Assembly: GCA_003150615.1 (NCBI GenBank)
Contig: QALN01000013.1
Location: forward strand, 71,783-135,782
Length of the DNA stretch: 64,000 nucleotides
Source of the DNA: Flavobacteriales bacterium
GTDB taxonomy: Bacteria; Bacteroidota; Bacteroidia; Flavobacteriales; UBA1820
Reading direction: 5' to 3'
The number at the start of each line of letters is the position of its first letter. Position 1 is the first letter of the stretch. The notes beneath the pieces were generated by a model. It was not told the DNA's origin, ran no database searches, and saw only the letters and a program-made list of their open reading frames with translations. Below, piece by piece: positions 43,024 through 51,684 of the stretch. The position numbers and the translations under genes are program-made.

Positions 43024-44166
43024 TTATTTGTTAAAAACGTAATATAAATATAAATACATAAATTGGATAGGGCTATTCACCATACCCTTATCAGTAGGCT
43101 CGTCATACTTGTCAAGCCAAAGACGAAGCGCTTCCCAATCGATATCCCGCCGGTCACAGACCATGCAGGCTAGGTTAGCCCCGAACAGATCCCCTCCGCC
43201 ACGTAAAGACTCGTTAAATCTCTTGGCTAGCCTTTTCTTGAACCCTTTATTGTACCAAATACCGGAGGTAGCGGCATAACAGTAATAAGCGTTGTATTTC
43301 ATTTTCACACCCATCTTCTCAAATAAAGGCGTATGCCATATCCTGTCAAGGAAGAATACTATTCCACGATAGATAAAGGTTCGGAGATTCTTCCTGTATT
43401 TCTTCCCTAAGAAGCTATCCACGCAAGATATAGTCCCGCCTGAATAGTACCAGTTATTGGCACCTCTCTTGACCTTATCCGTCATCTTGAACTTATTTTT
43501 CCTATCCTCTACCCTATCCCAAGGCTTTAATTTATCCTCGTTAAATGTCGGGCAATAATGATAGTAATGATTGATCCATGAAAGGTATGGGTTGTATATC
43601 GTATATCCATTATCACTTACATATGAGTTTATCTCATACCCAAGCTTCTTAGCTAATGGCGATCCCTCATCAGCTAATACCTTCAATATCGGGTTCAAGT
43701 TCCATATCTGGTCTTGGCTGACGAACATCGAGTAGCATGGATCCTCATCCTCGCCATACCATCCTCCCATGCCGCTTACGATCTTATCCAGATCAAGAGC
43801 ATAATCTTTACCCCTAGAGAAATCATCCCTTATGAAGAAACCTTTGTAAGTAGGCATATCCTGCACTCCTGGTTGATCCTTAAATATCTCTTTAGCTCCT
43901 TCTACTAGTCTTTCCAGTGTCTGTAAGACAAAGAATATCTCTAGAGGATTATAGTCATGCCCATACACCTTATTGTGTATCCGAAGATATTGAAGAAGCT
44001 CGGCTATATTAATAGTCCCGTCCTCCACATATCCCGTATTGTTATCGAAGTTTATTTTGGCCAGAGGGATGTTACTCCCCGGCGGTTGATCTATGTCGTC
44101 ATAACAATGAACAAACCGGTCGAAGAACAGATCCTTCCAGCCAAGATATTTATCCTCAATCGTCAT
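43024..44166 (-). CDS. Hypothetical protein (380 aa)
   Basis: Tyr/Trp-rich, mixed alpha/beta, with conserved-looking blocks NYYHYCPTF-like (NHYYHYCPTFNEDKLKPW) and GGDLFGANLACMVCDRRDI. Not recognised; no catalytic motif that I can name. In the middle of the leftward operon, five bases from the next start. Confidence 0.6.
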   Translation of the reverse strand: MTIEDKYLGWKDLFFDRFVHCYDDIDQPPGSNIPLAKINFDNNTGYVEDGTINIAELLQYLRIHNKVYGHDYNPLEIFFVLQTLERLVEGAKEIFKDQPGVQDMPTYKGFFIRDDFSRGKDYALDLDKIVSGMGGWYGEDEDPCYSMFVSQDQIWNLNPILKVLADEGSPLAKKLGYEINSYVSDNGYTIYNPYLSWINHYYHYCPTFNEDKLKPWDRVEDRKNKFKMTDKVKRGANNWYYSGGTISCVDSFLGKKYRKNLRTFIYRGIVFFLDRIWHTPLFEKMGVKMKYNAYYCYAATSGIWYNKGFKKRLAKRFNESLRGGGDLFGANLACMVCDRRDIDWEALRLWLDKYDEPTDKGMVNSPIQFMYLYLYYVFNK

Positions 44167-44170
44167 GAGC

Positions 44171-44446
44171 TTATTTTTTATCGTACATAGACATGACGTT
44201 GATAAGATCAGCCTTTCTGGTCATCCCTTCAAGCTTCTCGAAACCATCCATATTATCACCGCTGACGATGATAGTAGGGTATACCTCAATACCGTATCTG
44301 GATATCTCCTCCTCCGTAGCCTTGTTCTCCGGGATCTGGTTCAACGTAACCTCACCCCCATACTCCTGTAACGTGTTGGTGATAATATATCGCATGTAAT
44401 CGCTGTACTCAGCGTCTTTCTTCGTGAAAAAATCGATTCTTACCAT
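44171..44446 (-). CDS. Thioredoxin-fold protein without CxxC (91 aa)
   Basis: Beta-alpha-beta start (MVRIDFFTKKDAEYSDYM) where thioredoxins have CxxC, then GIEVYPTIIVSGDN with the cis-Pro motif. The active-site cysteines are absent, so it is probably a non-redox binding protein. Assignment by fold pattern. Confidence 0.55.
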   Translation of the reverse strand: MVRIDFFTKKDAEYSDYMRYIITNTLQEYGGEVTLNQIPENKATEEEISRYGIEVYPTIIVSGDNMDGFEKLEGMTRKADLINVMSMYDKK

Positions 44447-44447
44447 T

Positions 44448-44778
44448 TTAAACAGTTTTTAATCTATTAATAATTAAATCCGCTGTAAATATAGCGTTAT
44501 CTATCTCATCCATACCTATTTTCCTTCCATCAAAATCGTTAGATAATAAATCTTTCACGATTTGATATCTGCGCTGCTCCCAATTTATGTCTATATCAAA
44601 ATTCAGATACCTTACATAATCATAATTCAATTCATCATAACTATAATTGAGATACTTAACTATCGGAAATGGAGTATCATCATAAATAGTGCGCTTGATT
44701 AAATCAACGTATTTACCGGTTTTTTTTATTGATAGCTCTTAATCTCTCATCTACTACTCTTTCTCCTGACTCTTCCAT
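44448..44778 (-). pseudogene. Hypothetical protein with A8 frameshift (about 109 aa if repaired)
   Basis: ATG at 44778 overlaps the upstream gene and reads MEESGERVDERLRAINKK; the frame then breaks at the eight-base A run (T in plus, 44720-44727). With seven A it continues TGKYVDLIKRTIYDDTPFP into the open frame ending at 44448. The two parts join smoothly, so the gene is probably one. Confidence 0.55.
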
Positions 44779-45362
44779 TCTATAAGCCCTTTGTTATGTT
44801 TATCGTAATATAATAATGCTATAGCGTTCCAGCATACGGCGGATAGATGCATGAATCCCTCCTTATCATATCTCTCCCCTTTCGTATAAGCGACCAAGTG
44901 TCTCATGAGTGCACCTAGATAACGATTGAACCCATCAGGTATATCTTGCCATGAGTTATCAGCATACTTCTTGGCACCTTCTGTATATACCCTCACGATG
45001 TCTTCTATCTCAGCCAAAGGAAGGAGGTCCCACCGGAGTTTGCCGTCGGCCCGGTCGTTCTTCCCGCTGCCGTCCTTCCCGACGAACGGTGCGTCTGTCG
45101 CTTCCCACTCATTGGTATTACATAGACCCTCGCCGATAGAGCTATAATTCGTAAGCTTATCGACCGTTTCCTCATCAATAATCCTTAATTTAATAGCCCT
45201 GTTTAATGATACAACCATTTCCTCGTCAGCCCAAGCATATTCATATGATGCTTTAAATAATGGGCCTAATTTCATCATTCCTGTACGATCGGCGGTTTCA
45301 AGTACCTCAAATACCTCACCGTCATAAACAACCTTTTCGTATTTACTAAATTCCTCTTTCAT
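44754..45362 (-). CDS. dATP/dGTP pyrophosphohydrolase-like protein (DUF5664 type, 202 aa)
   Basis: Residues about 105-195 contain DGKLRWDLLPLAEIEDIV, EGAKKYADNSWQ, RYLGALMRHLVAYTKGE and the final LSAVCWNAIALLYYD, the pattern of the DUF5664 (MazG-related all-alpha NTP pyrophosphohydrolase) family. The first 100 residues are a separate small domain. Likely adjusts nucleotide pools during infection. No PurZ-like gene is seen, so a 2-aminoadenine genome is not supported. Confidence 0.7.
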   Translation of the reverse strand: MKEEFSKYEKVVYDGEVFEVLETADRTGMMKLGPLFKASYEYAWADEEMVVSLNRAIKLRIIDEETVDKLTNYSSIGEGLCNTNEWEATDAPFVGKDGSGKNDRADGKLRWDLLPLAEIEDIVRVYTEGAKKYADNSWQDIPDGFNRYLGALMRHLVAYTKGERYDKEGFMHLSAVCWNAIALLYYDKHNKGLIEWKSQEKE

Positions 45363-45670
45363 TTTAAATTTCTTTTTTGTTTTATTATTATTACTGGATC
45401 ATCATTAAAAGGAGACAGTATTCCAAGATGCAGCAATATGCTTCGCTCATCCCCATCATTCTTTTCTGCTTTAAAGCCATTGATAACACATTTGTTACTA
45501 GATATAATAAAACCGCTTGTATCAGGATTATTTTCAATTGTAACCCATCCCTTTTTAACTGATTCATGATTCCTTAGTTTATCAGCATCATCTTTCGTTA
45601 ACCAATATTCCTCAAAAACAGTATCCGGATATTTGGTCTTTATTTCCTCGTAAGTATCATACCATGTCAT
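45359..45670 (-). CDS. Hypothetical protein (103 aa)
   Basis: Start chosen at MTWYDTYEEIKTKYP (45670), just inside the end of the upstream gene; longer forms overlap it. Alpha/beta, no motif. ATGA overlap with the next gene. Confidence 0.5.
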   Translation of the reverse strand: MTWYDTYEEIKTKYPDTVFEEYWLTKDDADKLRNHESVKKGWVTIENNPDTSGFIISSNKCVINGFKAEKNDGDERSILLHLGILSPFNDDPVIIIKQKRNLK

Positions 45671-45686
45671 ATTTTCATGTTTTAGA

Positions 45687-45908
45687 TTAATAAAATTCGC
45701 TAAGATCCCTACATTCCGGTGTCTCACCTGTTATGGAATAAAGCTCACCAGATGATAGATATACGCAATGCGATGTCTTCCCGTCCCTCCACTCGCTTTG
45801 CTTCGTAATCCCGCAAATAGCGCAGCGTTGGGTCCCCGGCCCTGCCTTTACCCACGAGTGTCGTACGTTTTTCTTTCTCGTCCTGTTGGTGTTGTCAAGT
45901 TTCCTCAT
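45687..45908 (-). CDS. Small zinc-finger-like protein (73 aa)
   Basis: Basic N-terminus and a C-x2-C (RCAICGITKQSEW) plus later Cys residues (HCVYL, ECRDL), likely a single zinc site. Function unknown. Confidence 0.55.
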   Translation of the reverse strand: MRKLDNTNRTRKKNVRHSWVKAGPGTQRCAICGITKQSEWRDGKTSHCVYLSSGELYSITGETPECRDLSEFY

Positions 45909-45909
45909 A

Positions 45910-46095
45910 TTAATCCTCCAAAGTCATTATAATCTTATCTTTCCCGATAATAACCTCATTCCCGCTCCTTACATCAAAGCATTTCCCTTCATCTGCCTCC
46001 TTGAAATAAAGAGCACCATTGTACTCGAACAAACCGAAGCCGTAATCGTCTAGCTTCATTTCGTTAAGTCTCTTGAATTTGTATATTTCCCCCAT
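45910..46095 (-). CDS. Hypothetical protein (61 aa)
   Basis: Start chosen at MGEIYKFKRLNEMKL; upstream ATG 46137 would overlap the membrane protein gene further. Beta-hairpin-rich small protein. Confidence 0.45.
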   Translation of the reverse strand: MGEIYKFKRLNEMKLDDYGFGLFEYNGALYFKEADEGKCFDVRSGNEVIIGKDKIIMTLED

Positions 46096-46264
46096 ATTTT
46101 CTGTATTTTTTATATTTTGTATTACTAAACACATCAAAAAAGATAGATAAGATCATTGCTATTATCCCTTCATAAAATTTAGTCGAATCATTCTTTTCAT
46201 TTCCTTCTACTATCAAATAGATAGAACACGCCATTATTATAAAGGTAGATCCTAATCCAATCAT
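46064..46264 (-). CDS. Two-helix membrane protein (66 aa)
   Basis: Hydrophobic helices at residues 3-19 (GLGSTFIIMACSIYLIV) and about 33-48 (GIIAMILSIFFDVF), then a basic tail. Four-base overlap with the DHH gene. Function unknown. Confidence 0.55.
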   Translation of the reverse strand: MIGLGSTFIIMACSIYLIVEGNEKNDSTKFYEGIIAMILSIFFDVFSNTKYKKYRKYGGNIQIQET

Positions 46265-47130
46265 AACATTTTCCTTGTTTTCAAAAACTCCATCATATCC
46301 TCTGCGCTAAGCTGGAAGCCTGCCGCCGCCTTATGACCTCCTCCCCCGGGATGGGCTTTATGTGCCAGCGCCGAGACATCCACCTCCTCTTTGGTGGTAT
46401 AGAATGAACATCTAAAGAATCTTCCGTTCCAGCAAAATGGCATCATCAGATCATGTCTCTTAGGGTTATACATAGATTCAAATGTAGTAGAGTTAAACTC
46501 CGTGGTATTCATACATATAGCCTTGTACCCAAATACATCAGCCTCGAATGAGAACATATTCATCTCCCCTCTGTTTTTCTCTACTATATACTCTATTATA
46601 GCCTCCCCGTTATTTATCATATCATTCACTAAGTTGCTATCGGCTTTATCTAGTACATCCTTAACAATGTTTACATCAAGACCGCAATATCCCCTCATCC
46701 CGTACTGGAACGCCATGACATCACTCCACTCGAACCGGTCGTAATCCCATACATCATAAGCACTCAATAATTCTACCACATTAGGAGTTTTGATGTCATC
46801 GAAAAGATATTCCCACGTAAGCTCACAGGCCGCCGCCCCTATACGCCTCTTGCCCTTTACCTCGTAATCCCTCATATCGTCTATGGCTGTCTTATGATGG
46901 TCTATCCATACGACATCTATACCTTTCTCTTTCCACTCATCGAAAAGGAATCTCGTTCTGCTCCCAAATGACACGTCAACTACAAATACCTTATCATATT
47001 TATTCACGTCAGGTATTTCCTTGCCGTAATTGTAAGGAAGAAGATCAATGTCCCCTTTGAAATACTTTTTTACTATAGCCGCTGACATTACTCCGTCAAG
47101 ATCAGCCTCATGATATATACACCCAATCAT
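46261..47130 (-). CDS. DHH-family phosphoesterase (289 aa)
   Basis: DHH domain motifs: HEADLDGVMSAAIV (DxDG), VDVSFGS, IDHHKT, and the DHHA1 glycine motif HPGGGGHKAAAGF near the C-terminus. Family members (NrnA, RecJ-like, oligoribonucleases) cleave short oligonucleotides or cyclic dinucleotides. In a phage it may recycle nano-RNA or degrade cyclic-nucleotide defence signals (inference). Confidence 0.8.
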   Translation of the reverse strand: MIGCIYHEADLDGVMSAAIVKKYFKGDIDLLPYNYGKEIPDVNKYDKVFVVDVSFGSRTRFLFDEWKEKGIDVVWIDHHKTAIDDMRDYEVKGKRRIGAAACELTWEYLFDDIKTPNVVELLSAYDVWDYDRFEWSDVMAFQYGMRGYCGLDVNIVKDVLDKADSNLVNDMINNGEAIIEYIVEKNRGEMNMFSFEADVFGYKAICMNTTEFNSTTFESMYNPKRHDLMMPFCWNGRFFRCSFYTTKEEVDVSALAHKAHPGGGGHKAAAGFQLSAEDMMEFLKTRKML

Positions 47131-47154
47131 AATAATTTTTTTATTTGTTTCAAT

Positions 47155-47337
47155 TCATATTCTATCACACTGATACGACCCATGATAATCACCATCTTCC
47201 TTCTTAGATAAGATATTATCTATTTGGGCTGACGCTAATACCATCATCATGCAATGATTTGATTTAATTTTTTTTAATATATCTACGCCATTTATCGTAA
47301 TTAGAACACCAATATTTTTTATCCCATCTATACCCAT
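47155..47337 (-). CDS. Hypothetical protein (60 aa)
   Basis: Small protein with N-terminal GIDGIKNIGVLITINGVD beta-rich part; no motif. Between helicase and DHH genes with tight spacing. Confidence 0.45.
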   Translation of the reverse strand: MGIDGIKNIGVLITINGVDILKKIKSNHCMMMVLASAQIDNILSKKEDGDYHGSYQCDRI

Positions 47338-47339
47338 AT

Positions 47340-48800
47340 TTATAATCTATTGTTTTTAATTAAAAAATCTATGTACTCTTTTATCTCCTTGTTTCGACCG
47401 TTATCCCAATCAAATGTCTCGTTTATGAATTTGAAGTACGATACCGGAATTGAATGCAACATCCATCCACAATACTTGCCGAATGCCATTAACGTAGAGC
47501 CAAGGGGATGATCCGGTCTCCCGGGAACAGGGGCGGCGGTTACGCCCTGCGCCAGCCCCCTCCTACGATCTTTCTTGGCGGCTTTGATATCCAGATCTGT
47601 TTTCGTTACCTTATCCCCCATCGGGATATTGGTAATTAGTTTATCGCCGATAAACATCCCCCATCCATATCCTTTGTAGTTCTCTATACTAAGTTCTCTT
47701 ATATCACCGAACCTTGACGAGTTATTGCAACAATCAACGACCAATGCGCTATCCTTACCGTCCTTTATCCTGACAGCTCTCCCAAGCCACTGATAAAACG
47801 ACGAGAATGAGAATGTTGGTCTTCCTACTATTACACAATCCAGACCCGGATGATCGAATCCCGTACCGAGGGCGGAATAGTTGAACACTACCTTCGTCTT
47901 ACCCGACTTAAACCTCTCAACTATAGCCTCCCGCTGCTTCTTTGGCGTGCCTCCGTGAACCACCTCCGCAATGCCGGCACATATCTTGGCGTTCATCCAT
48001 TCGGCGGCAGTATTGCAGCTCTCAACAGAATCCATAAACACCAGTATAGATCTACAGATGTCTTTTAATACCATCAACCGACGTAAAATAAGGTTGTTTA
48101 AGCCATTTTTTCTCACCGCCTCACTAATTGACTCAGCCGTATATTCGGAGCCGTTAGAATTGAGTTTAAGGGCATCTTCATTGAAATCCCATGTCTCATA
48201 TTTAAGAGGTGTCCAAAATCCTTGCCTTATCATCTCCTCTACCTGTATCACGTGAATCAGGTTCTTGAAATATACCGGTCTCATACGAGTGATGAAATTA
48301 AGTTGGGAATATGATGTCTGTCCTATCGACATGTTTTTAAGTCTACATGGCGTGGCTGTAAACCCTATCACCTTTCTCGGCTTCAGCTCATTCATGAATG
48401 TCATGAACTCACTGCCATCCTCAGGACTGTATCCGGCGTGAGCCTCATCTATCAATACGTTTCTGATTCCCATCTCCTTAAGCTGACCAACAACCTTCTT
48501 GATAGACCCTAACGTGGCGTATATCATGTTAGACAGCTCTTTCTTGCCACAGGAGGCGGAGTAGATGGTCGCCGGTATGCCATATGATGTAAGCTTGCAG
48601 TAGTTTTGTATTAGTAATTCGCGAGACGGCTGGAGAATCAGCGTCTTATCTCCCATCAATCTAGCCGCTTCTGCTATGAGGATCGATTTACCGCAACCTA
48701 CCGGTCCGATGACTAATACTGGATCATGTCTATCAGAGTTTATGTAATCGGATATACTTTTAACACACTCCTCTTGATATGGTCTTAGTCTGTATATCAT
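47340..48800 (-). CDS. SF2 DNA helicase (486 aa)
   Basis: Walker A GPVGCGKS (K38), DEAH-box LIDEAHAGYS, motif III GFTATPCRL, motif VI QWLGRAVRI. N-terminal Q-like YRLRPYQEECV. Resembles the RAD25/UvsW-like branch of superfamily 2. Probably unwinds or remodels DNA during replication or recombination. ATGA overlap with the 54-aa gene. Confidence 0.85.
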   Translation of the reverse strand: MIYRLRPYQEECVKSISDYINSDRHDPVLVIGPVGCGKSILIAEAARLMGDKTLILQPSRELLIQNYCKLTSYGIPATIYSASCGKKELSNMIYATLGSIKKVVGQLKEMGIRNVLIDEAHAGYSPEDGSEFMTFMNELKPRKVIGFTATPCRLKNMSIGQTSYSQLNFITRMRPVYFKNLIHVIQVEEMIRQGFWTPLKYETWDFNEDALKLNSNGSEYTAESISEAVRKNGLNNLILRRLMVLKDICRSILVFMDSVESCNTAAEWMNAKICAGIAEVVHGGTPKKQREAIVERFKSGKTKVVFNYSALGTGFDHPGLDCVIVGRPTFSFSSFYQWLGRAVRIKDGKDSALVVDCCNNSSRFGDIRELSIENYKGYGWGMFIGDKLITNIPMGDKVTKTDLDIKAAKKDRRRGLAQGVTAAPVPGRPDHPLGSTLMAFGKYCGWMLHSIPVSYFKFINETFDWDNGRNKEIKEYIDFLIKNNRL

Positions 48801-48961
48801 TTGGATCTGTAGTTATCAAAAACGTCTTTCACGTACTCTAATCTTATCGCACACTCCCGACCATCGTCCATTTTCACCATCAACGTCTCTTTGGTCTTGC
48901 TTATGGCTATCACCTCTCCCATCCCTATTATATCACCTATCTTTACATCAAATTTACTCAT
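48797..48961 (-). CDS. Small SH3-like protein (54 aa)
   Basis: ATG 48961, TGA overlapping the helicase ATG. Beta-strand pattern (KFDVKIGDIIGMGEVIAIS, then LMVKMDDGRECAIRLEYV) like a small barrel. Overlaps on both sides by ATGA junctions, which supports its being real despite its size. May bind the helicase (speculative). Confidence 0.6.
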   Translation of the reverse strand: MSKFDVKIGDIIGMGEVIAISKTKETLMVKMDDGRECAIRLEYVKDVFDNYRSK

Positions 48962-49544
48962 GGTTCAGCCTTTTATTAAATTCCTCTATCTTGCTCCTGT
49001 CTGTCTCTTTGGTCATCTTAGCCTCTTCCTTGAATATGTCATACCCTTCTCGGATATTGTCTCCAACCATATTCTCTATCATCTCCCTTAACTCATCGCT
49101 TCTTACGGCGAAAGATATCTGAAACGATTTACTTGTACCTTTCATTAGACAATCAATCTCCTTCTTGCATTCTGTCATCAACCGATCCAGATTATCGAAT
49201 TTAACGAACTTAGAGTTGCCATTGGCTTTCCTTACCCCATCCTTGAAATCCTCCAATATCCCGTTAAACACATCTGCCATACACATTATGGAATGTAGCC
49301 ATACCAGCATATTGAATTTATATTCATTATCAGCGTTGTTCATCAAACTCACCAAAGACTCGCTTTTTGTCAACATGATCTTCGATTCCCGGTCTACGAT
49401 ATCCTTTATCTCCTGCCGGCATTTCATGGCACCAACGAAATCCATTTTAGAATAACATTCATTTGATTTCTCTACCAATTTCCTGATATCCTTTCTAGAC
49501 ATCAGAAGATCCAATACCTGTTTTTCTCTTTCGTTTTTATCCAT
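48954..49544 (-). CDS. Coiled-coil hypothetical protein (196 aa)
   Basis: Long charged helices (KNEREKQVLDLLMSRKDIRK and later), one possible structural Cys-containing segment (MVWLHSIMCMADVF type). First gene after the minus-strand promoter at 49564-49571. Function unknown. Confidence 0.55.
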   Translation of the reverse strand: MDKNEREKQVLDLLMSRKDIRKLVEKSNECYSKMDFVGAMKCRQEIKDIVDRESKIMLTKSESLVSLMNNADNEYKFNMLVWLHSIMCMADVFNGILEDFKDGVRKANGNSKFVKFDNLDRLMTECKKEIDCLMKGTSKSFQISFAVRSDELREMIENMVGDNIREGYDIFKEEAKMTKETDRSKIEEFNKRLNHE

Positions 49545-49563
49545 AATCGTTTATTTATTGACA

Positions 49564-49571
49564 CAAATATA
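49564..49571 (-). promoter_or_regulatory. Minus-strand promoter TATATTTG
   Basis: TATATTTG on the minus strand, 20 nt before the start at 49544 and directly downstream of the hairpin at 49575-49600, the same terminator-promoter arrangement as in the rightward block. Confidence 0.65.
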
Positions 49572-49574
49572 ATT

Positions 49575-49600
49575 AAAGCCTAGATATCTACCTAGGCTTT
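49575..49600 (-). terminator. 9-bp hairpin between nuclease gene and next promoter
   Basis: 49575-49583 pairs perfectly with 49592-49600 around an 8-nt loop; T-rich on both sides, so it may stop transcription either way. Confidence 0.65.
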
Positions 49601-49609
49601 TTAATAAAG

Positions 49610-50635
49610 TTAATCTTTTTTATTCTTTCTTTTTGACTCGTCCCAATCCGATGAGTACCTGCATGTCCCTTGTTTGTGGATCGAGAAATCGCACCAAAAA
49701 CACAAGGGCTTGGGGCGGGGTTCAAGGCAGGCCGGCTGGCGTCCCATGAGGTAGCGCTTCTCGTACTTATACCCTTGTTTGGCATCGTCCCAAACGTGAG
49801 CTTGATAGCTATCTATTTTATTTGTCTCGAAATCATACATATCAAGAAGGATATCATTAAGTTCCTTGACCGATCTCTCCACTTTCTCCTTATCTACCTT
49901 CACGTTTTGGTTATCCAACATACGGGTAAAAAAATAGCTACACATATCTGGTAATACCTTATACTTCCTGTATATGTAAAAGGCGTATATCGGATGCTGG
50001 AGATTGTGAAGCAATTTATCCTTATCGAATAATTTTCTCCCAGACTTCCAGTCTATCGTATACATAGCTGTTCTGTCTTTTGTCTTATACTCACCTCTCC
50101 AGTCTACTGATCCTATGATATGTACCTTATCGTACGTAACACCATCCAAAGTAAGGGGCTTGGGCAGCTTATAGGGCAAGACGAAATCCTCCTCCACGCC
50201 GGCCGGTCTCGACCCCCGGATTACCTTCTCCATTGGCGTAAGATCGGACCATACCTTCTTATAATTGCCAGCAGCATCCTTCTCAAACAATCCTACAATC
50301 CATCTTATTAGTCTAGCCGCATGTTGCATGGACTCGATTTGGGATTTTACGCTATCAAAAGGTATCTTCTCTATATCAGCGTAGTAGTTGAATGCCTTGC
50401 TCATATCCTCATAAGAAGGCCTGCATCCGTTCTTGAAGAAATACTCCATTGTCTGGTGGATAACCGTACCATATGACGTAGCCTCGTGCTTTTCCGTGGA
50501 CCTATGACCCTCCACGTAAGTCTTATACCATTTGTATGGACATTGGACGAACGTATCTATCTGGGAGTATGAGGCGGCGAGGACCTTCTTCCCGTCTATG
50601 ACCTTACATAACAAATTATTCTCCGGTATTACCAT
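49610..50635 (-). CDS. PD-(D/E)XK nuclease, RecB/Cas4-like with C-terminal Cys cluster (341 aa)
   Basis: Pattern of a RecB-type nuclease: SYSQIDTFVQCPYKWYKTYV, GTVIHQTMEYFF, then IIGSVDWRGEY...TIDWKSGRK (D and K of the catalytic core), and a C-terminal Cys motif CFWCDFSIHKQGTC suitable for an Fe-S cluster. Likely processes DNA ends in replication or recombination. Second nuclease of this class at 56848. Confidence 0.8.
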   Translation of the reverse strand: MVIPENNLLCKVIDGKKVLAASYSQIDTFVQCPYKWYKTYVEGHRSTEKHEATSYGTVIHQTMEYFFKNGCRPSYEDMSKAFNYYADIEKIPFDSVKSQIESMQHAARLIRWIVGLFEKDAAGNYKKVWSDLTPMEKVIRGSRPAGVEEDFVLPYKLPKPLTLDGVTYDKVHIIGSVDWRGEYKTKDRTAMYTIDWKSGRKLFDKDKLLHNLQHPIYAFYIYRKYKVLPDMCSYFFTRMLDNQNVKVDKEKVERSVKELNDILLDMYDFETNKIDSYQAHVWDDAKQGYKYEKRYLMGRQPACLEPRPKPLCFWCDFSIHKQGTCRYSSDWDESKRKNKKD

Positions 50636-51038
50636 AAAGCTTATCTATGTTTATGTCATGTCCGTATAAATCCATTAACAGGTTTTGTAGATGGTGAAGA
50701 TTCTTAATCTGAATAGGATCGCTTAGATCGTCTTCCAGATCCCTAAGGCTAAGATAATACCCATCATCAAAAATCTCTATAGATATTCCGTAGCCTCGAT
50801 ATACATCCCGCCCCTTATCACGCTTGAAATAGATAGTATCAAGTATATTATCATTTATCTCAATAGGCATGACATCATCTTCCCCGGAATACCATTTCAT
50901 TATCCCGTCATCAACCTCACGTTCAAGGACCAATGACTTACTTTCATTACGAATACCAGTAACGCACCCTACTCTCCATATATTGCCAGCCTTGTCTTTT
51001 ACAAGATCCCCTATCCTTAGTTCTTTAGCCGAAATCAT
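50616..51038 (-). CDS. Hypothetical protein (140 aa)
   Basis: Start chosen at MISAKELRIGDLVKDKAGN; the RIGDLV-type opening and IQIKNLHHLQNLLMDLYG segment are common in phage proteins of unknown function. Overlaps both neighbours. Confidence 0.55.
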   Translation of the reverse strand: MISAKELRIGDLVKDKAGNIWRVGCVTGIRNESKSLVLEREVDDGIMKWYSGEDDVMPIEINDNILDTIYFKRDKGRDVYRGYGISIEIFDDGYYLSLRDLEDDLSDPIQIKNLHHLQNLLMDLYGHDINIDKLYGNTGE

Positions 51039-51126
51039 ACTCGTCCTCCTCGTTATAATCGTCATCGCAATCATCGACAAGAGGGGTTTCTAGCCCCTCT
51101 TCCCAATCATCATATCCAAAGTCCAT
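51025..51126 (-). CDS. Acidic micropeptide (33 aa)
   Basis: ATG 51126 overlaps the TAA of the acyl-carrier-like gene (TAATG); almost half of residues are Asp/Glu (DDWEEG, DDCDDDYNEEDEYDF). It could mimic DNA or be a regulatory leader peptide; nothing firm. Confidence 0.45.
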   Translation of the reverse strand: MDFGYDDWEEGLETPLVDDCDDDYNEEDEYDFG

Positions 51127-51410
51127 TACTTACTCTTAAACCAATCATACAACATATCCACAAAAATCCCTACAGTTAGTTCATCAACAGATTTATCACC
51201 GAAGACATCATCCGGTATCCTTATATCCATCTTTTCTTCAATCCCCATCAATACCTCTAATAAATCAAATATATCCATAGCTAAATCAGATGACAAATTA
51301 CTGTCTTCTCTTACATCGTCAATTACCTCTATATTATTAATGTAATTGAACTCATGCATTTTATCGAATATCTCTTCCCTCGCCATCTCCAATAACTCAT
51401 CTCTTTCCAT
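51126..51410 (-). CDS. Acyl-carrier-protein-like, without the Ser attachment site (94 aa)
   Basis: Four-helix ACP pattern with DLAMDIFDLLEVLMGIEEK where functional ACPs have DSL; residue 47 is Ile, so it cannot carry phosphopantetheine. 14-nt overlap with its paralogue 51397-51681, pointing to a tandem duplication and loss of function in one copy, perhaps a binding partner or decoy. Confidence 0.7.
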   Translation of the reverse strand: MERDELLEMAREEIFDKMHEFNYINNIEVIDDVREDSNLSSDLAMDIFDLLEVLMGIEEKMDIRIPDDVFGDKSVDELTVGIFVDMLYDWFKSK

Positions 51411-51681
51411 AATCCTTTAAATAATCGTACAACATATTTGTAAGCTCTCCTACCGTCAATTCGTGATAAGGCTTGACATCAAGTACTTCATCAGGTATAC
51501 ATCTACCAGTTCTCTTCTCCATTTCCATTACGACTTCCACGAAGTCAAGGGAATCCATGGCCATATCCGCGCCCAGCTCATCATTATTGGTTATCGATTC
51601 AGGACGATTAAGCCCATTAAATTCACCTACTTTTTCGAATATCACCTCTTTTATCATTCTCAATAATTTATCCTTTTCCAT
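51397..51681 (-). CDS. Acyl carrier protein-like with intact DSL (94 aa)
   Basis: The DSL motif is present (AMDSLDFVEVVMEMEKR, S44), the site where 4'-phosphopantetheine is attached by host AcpS-type enzymes. Acidic, with the usual helix II charge pattern. Phage-encoded ACP could tap host fatty-acid or lipid metabolism or act as a scaffold; unknown. Confidence 0.7.
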   Translation of the reverse strand: MEKDKLLRMIKEVIFEKVGEFNGLNRPESITNNDELGADMAMDSLDFVEVVMEMEKRTGRCIPDEVLDVKPYHELTVGELTNMLYDYLKDYGKR

Positions 51682-51684
51682 AAT

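Noticed and set aside
44754..45362. Evidence for a 2-aminoadenine (Z) genome
   Set aside because: Only a DUF5664-type pyrophosphohydrolase is present; no PurZ or DatZ-like gene in the window.
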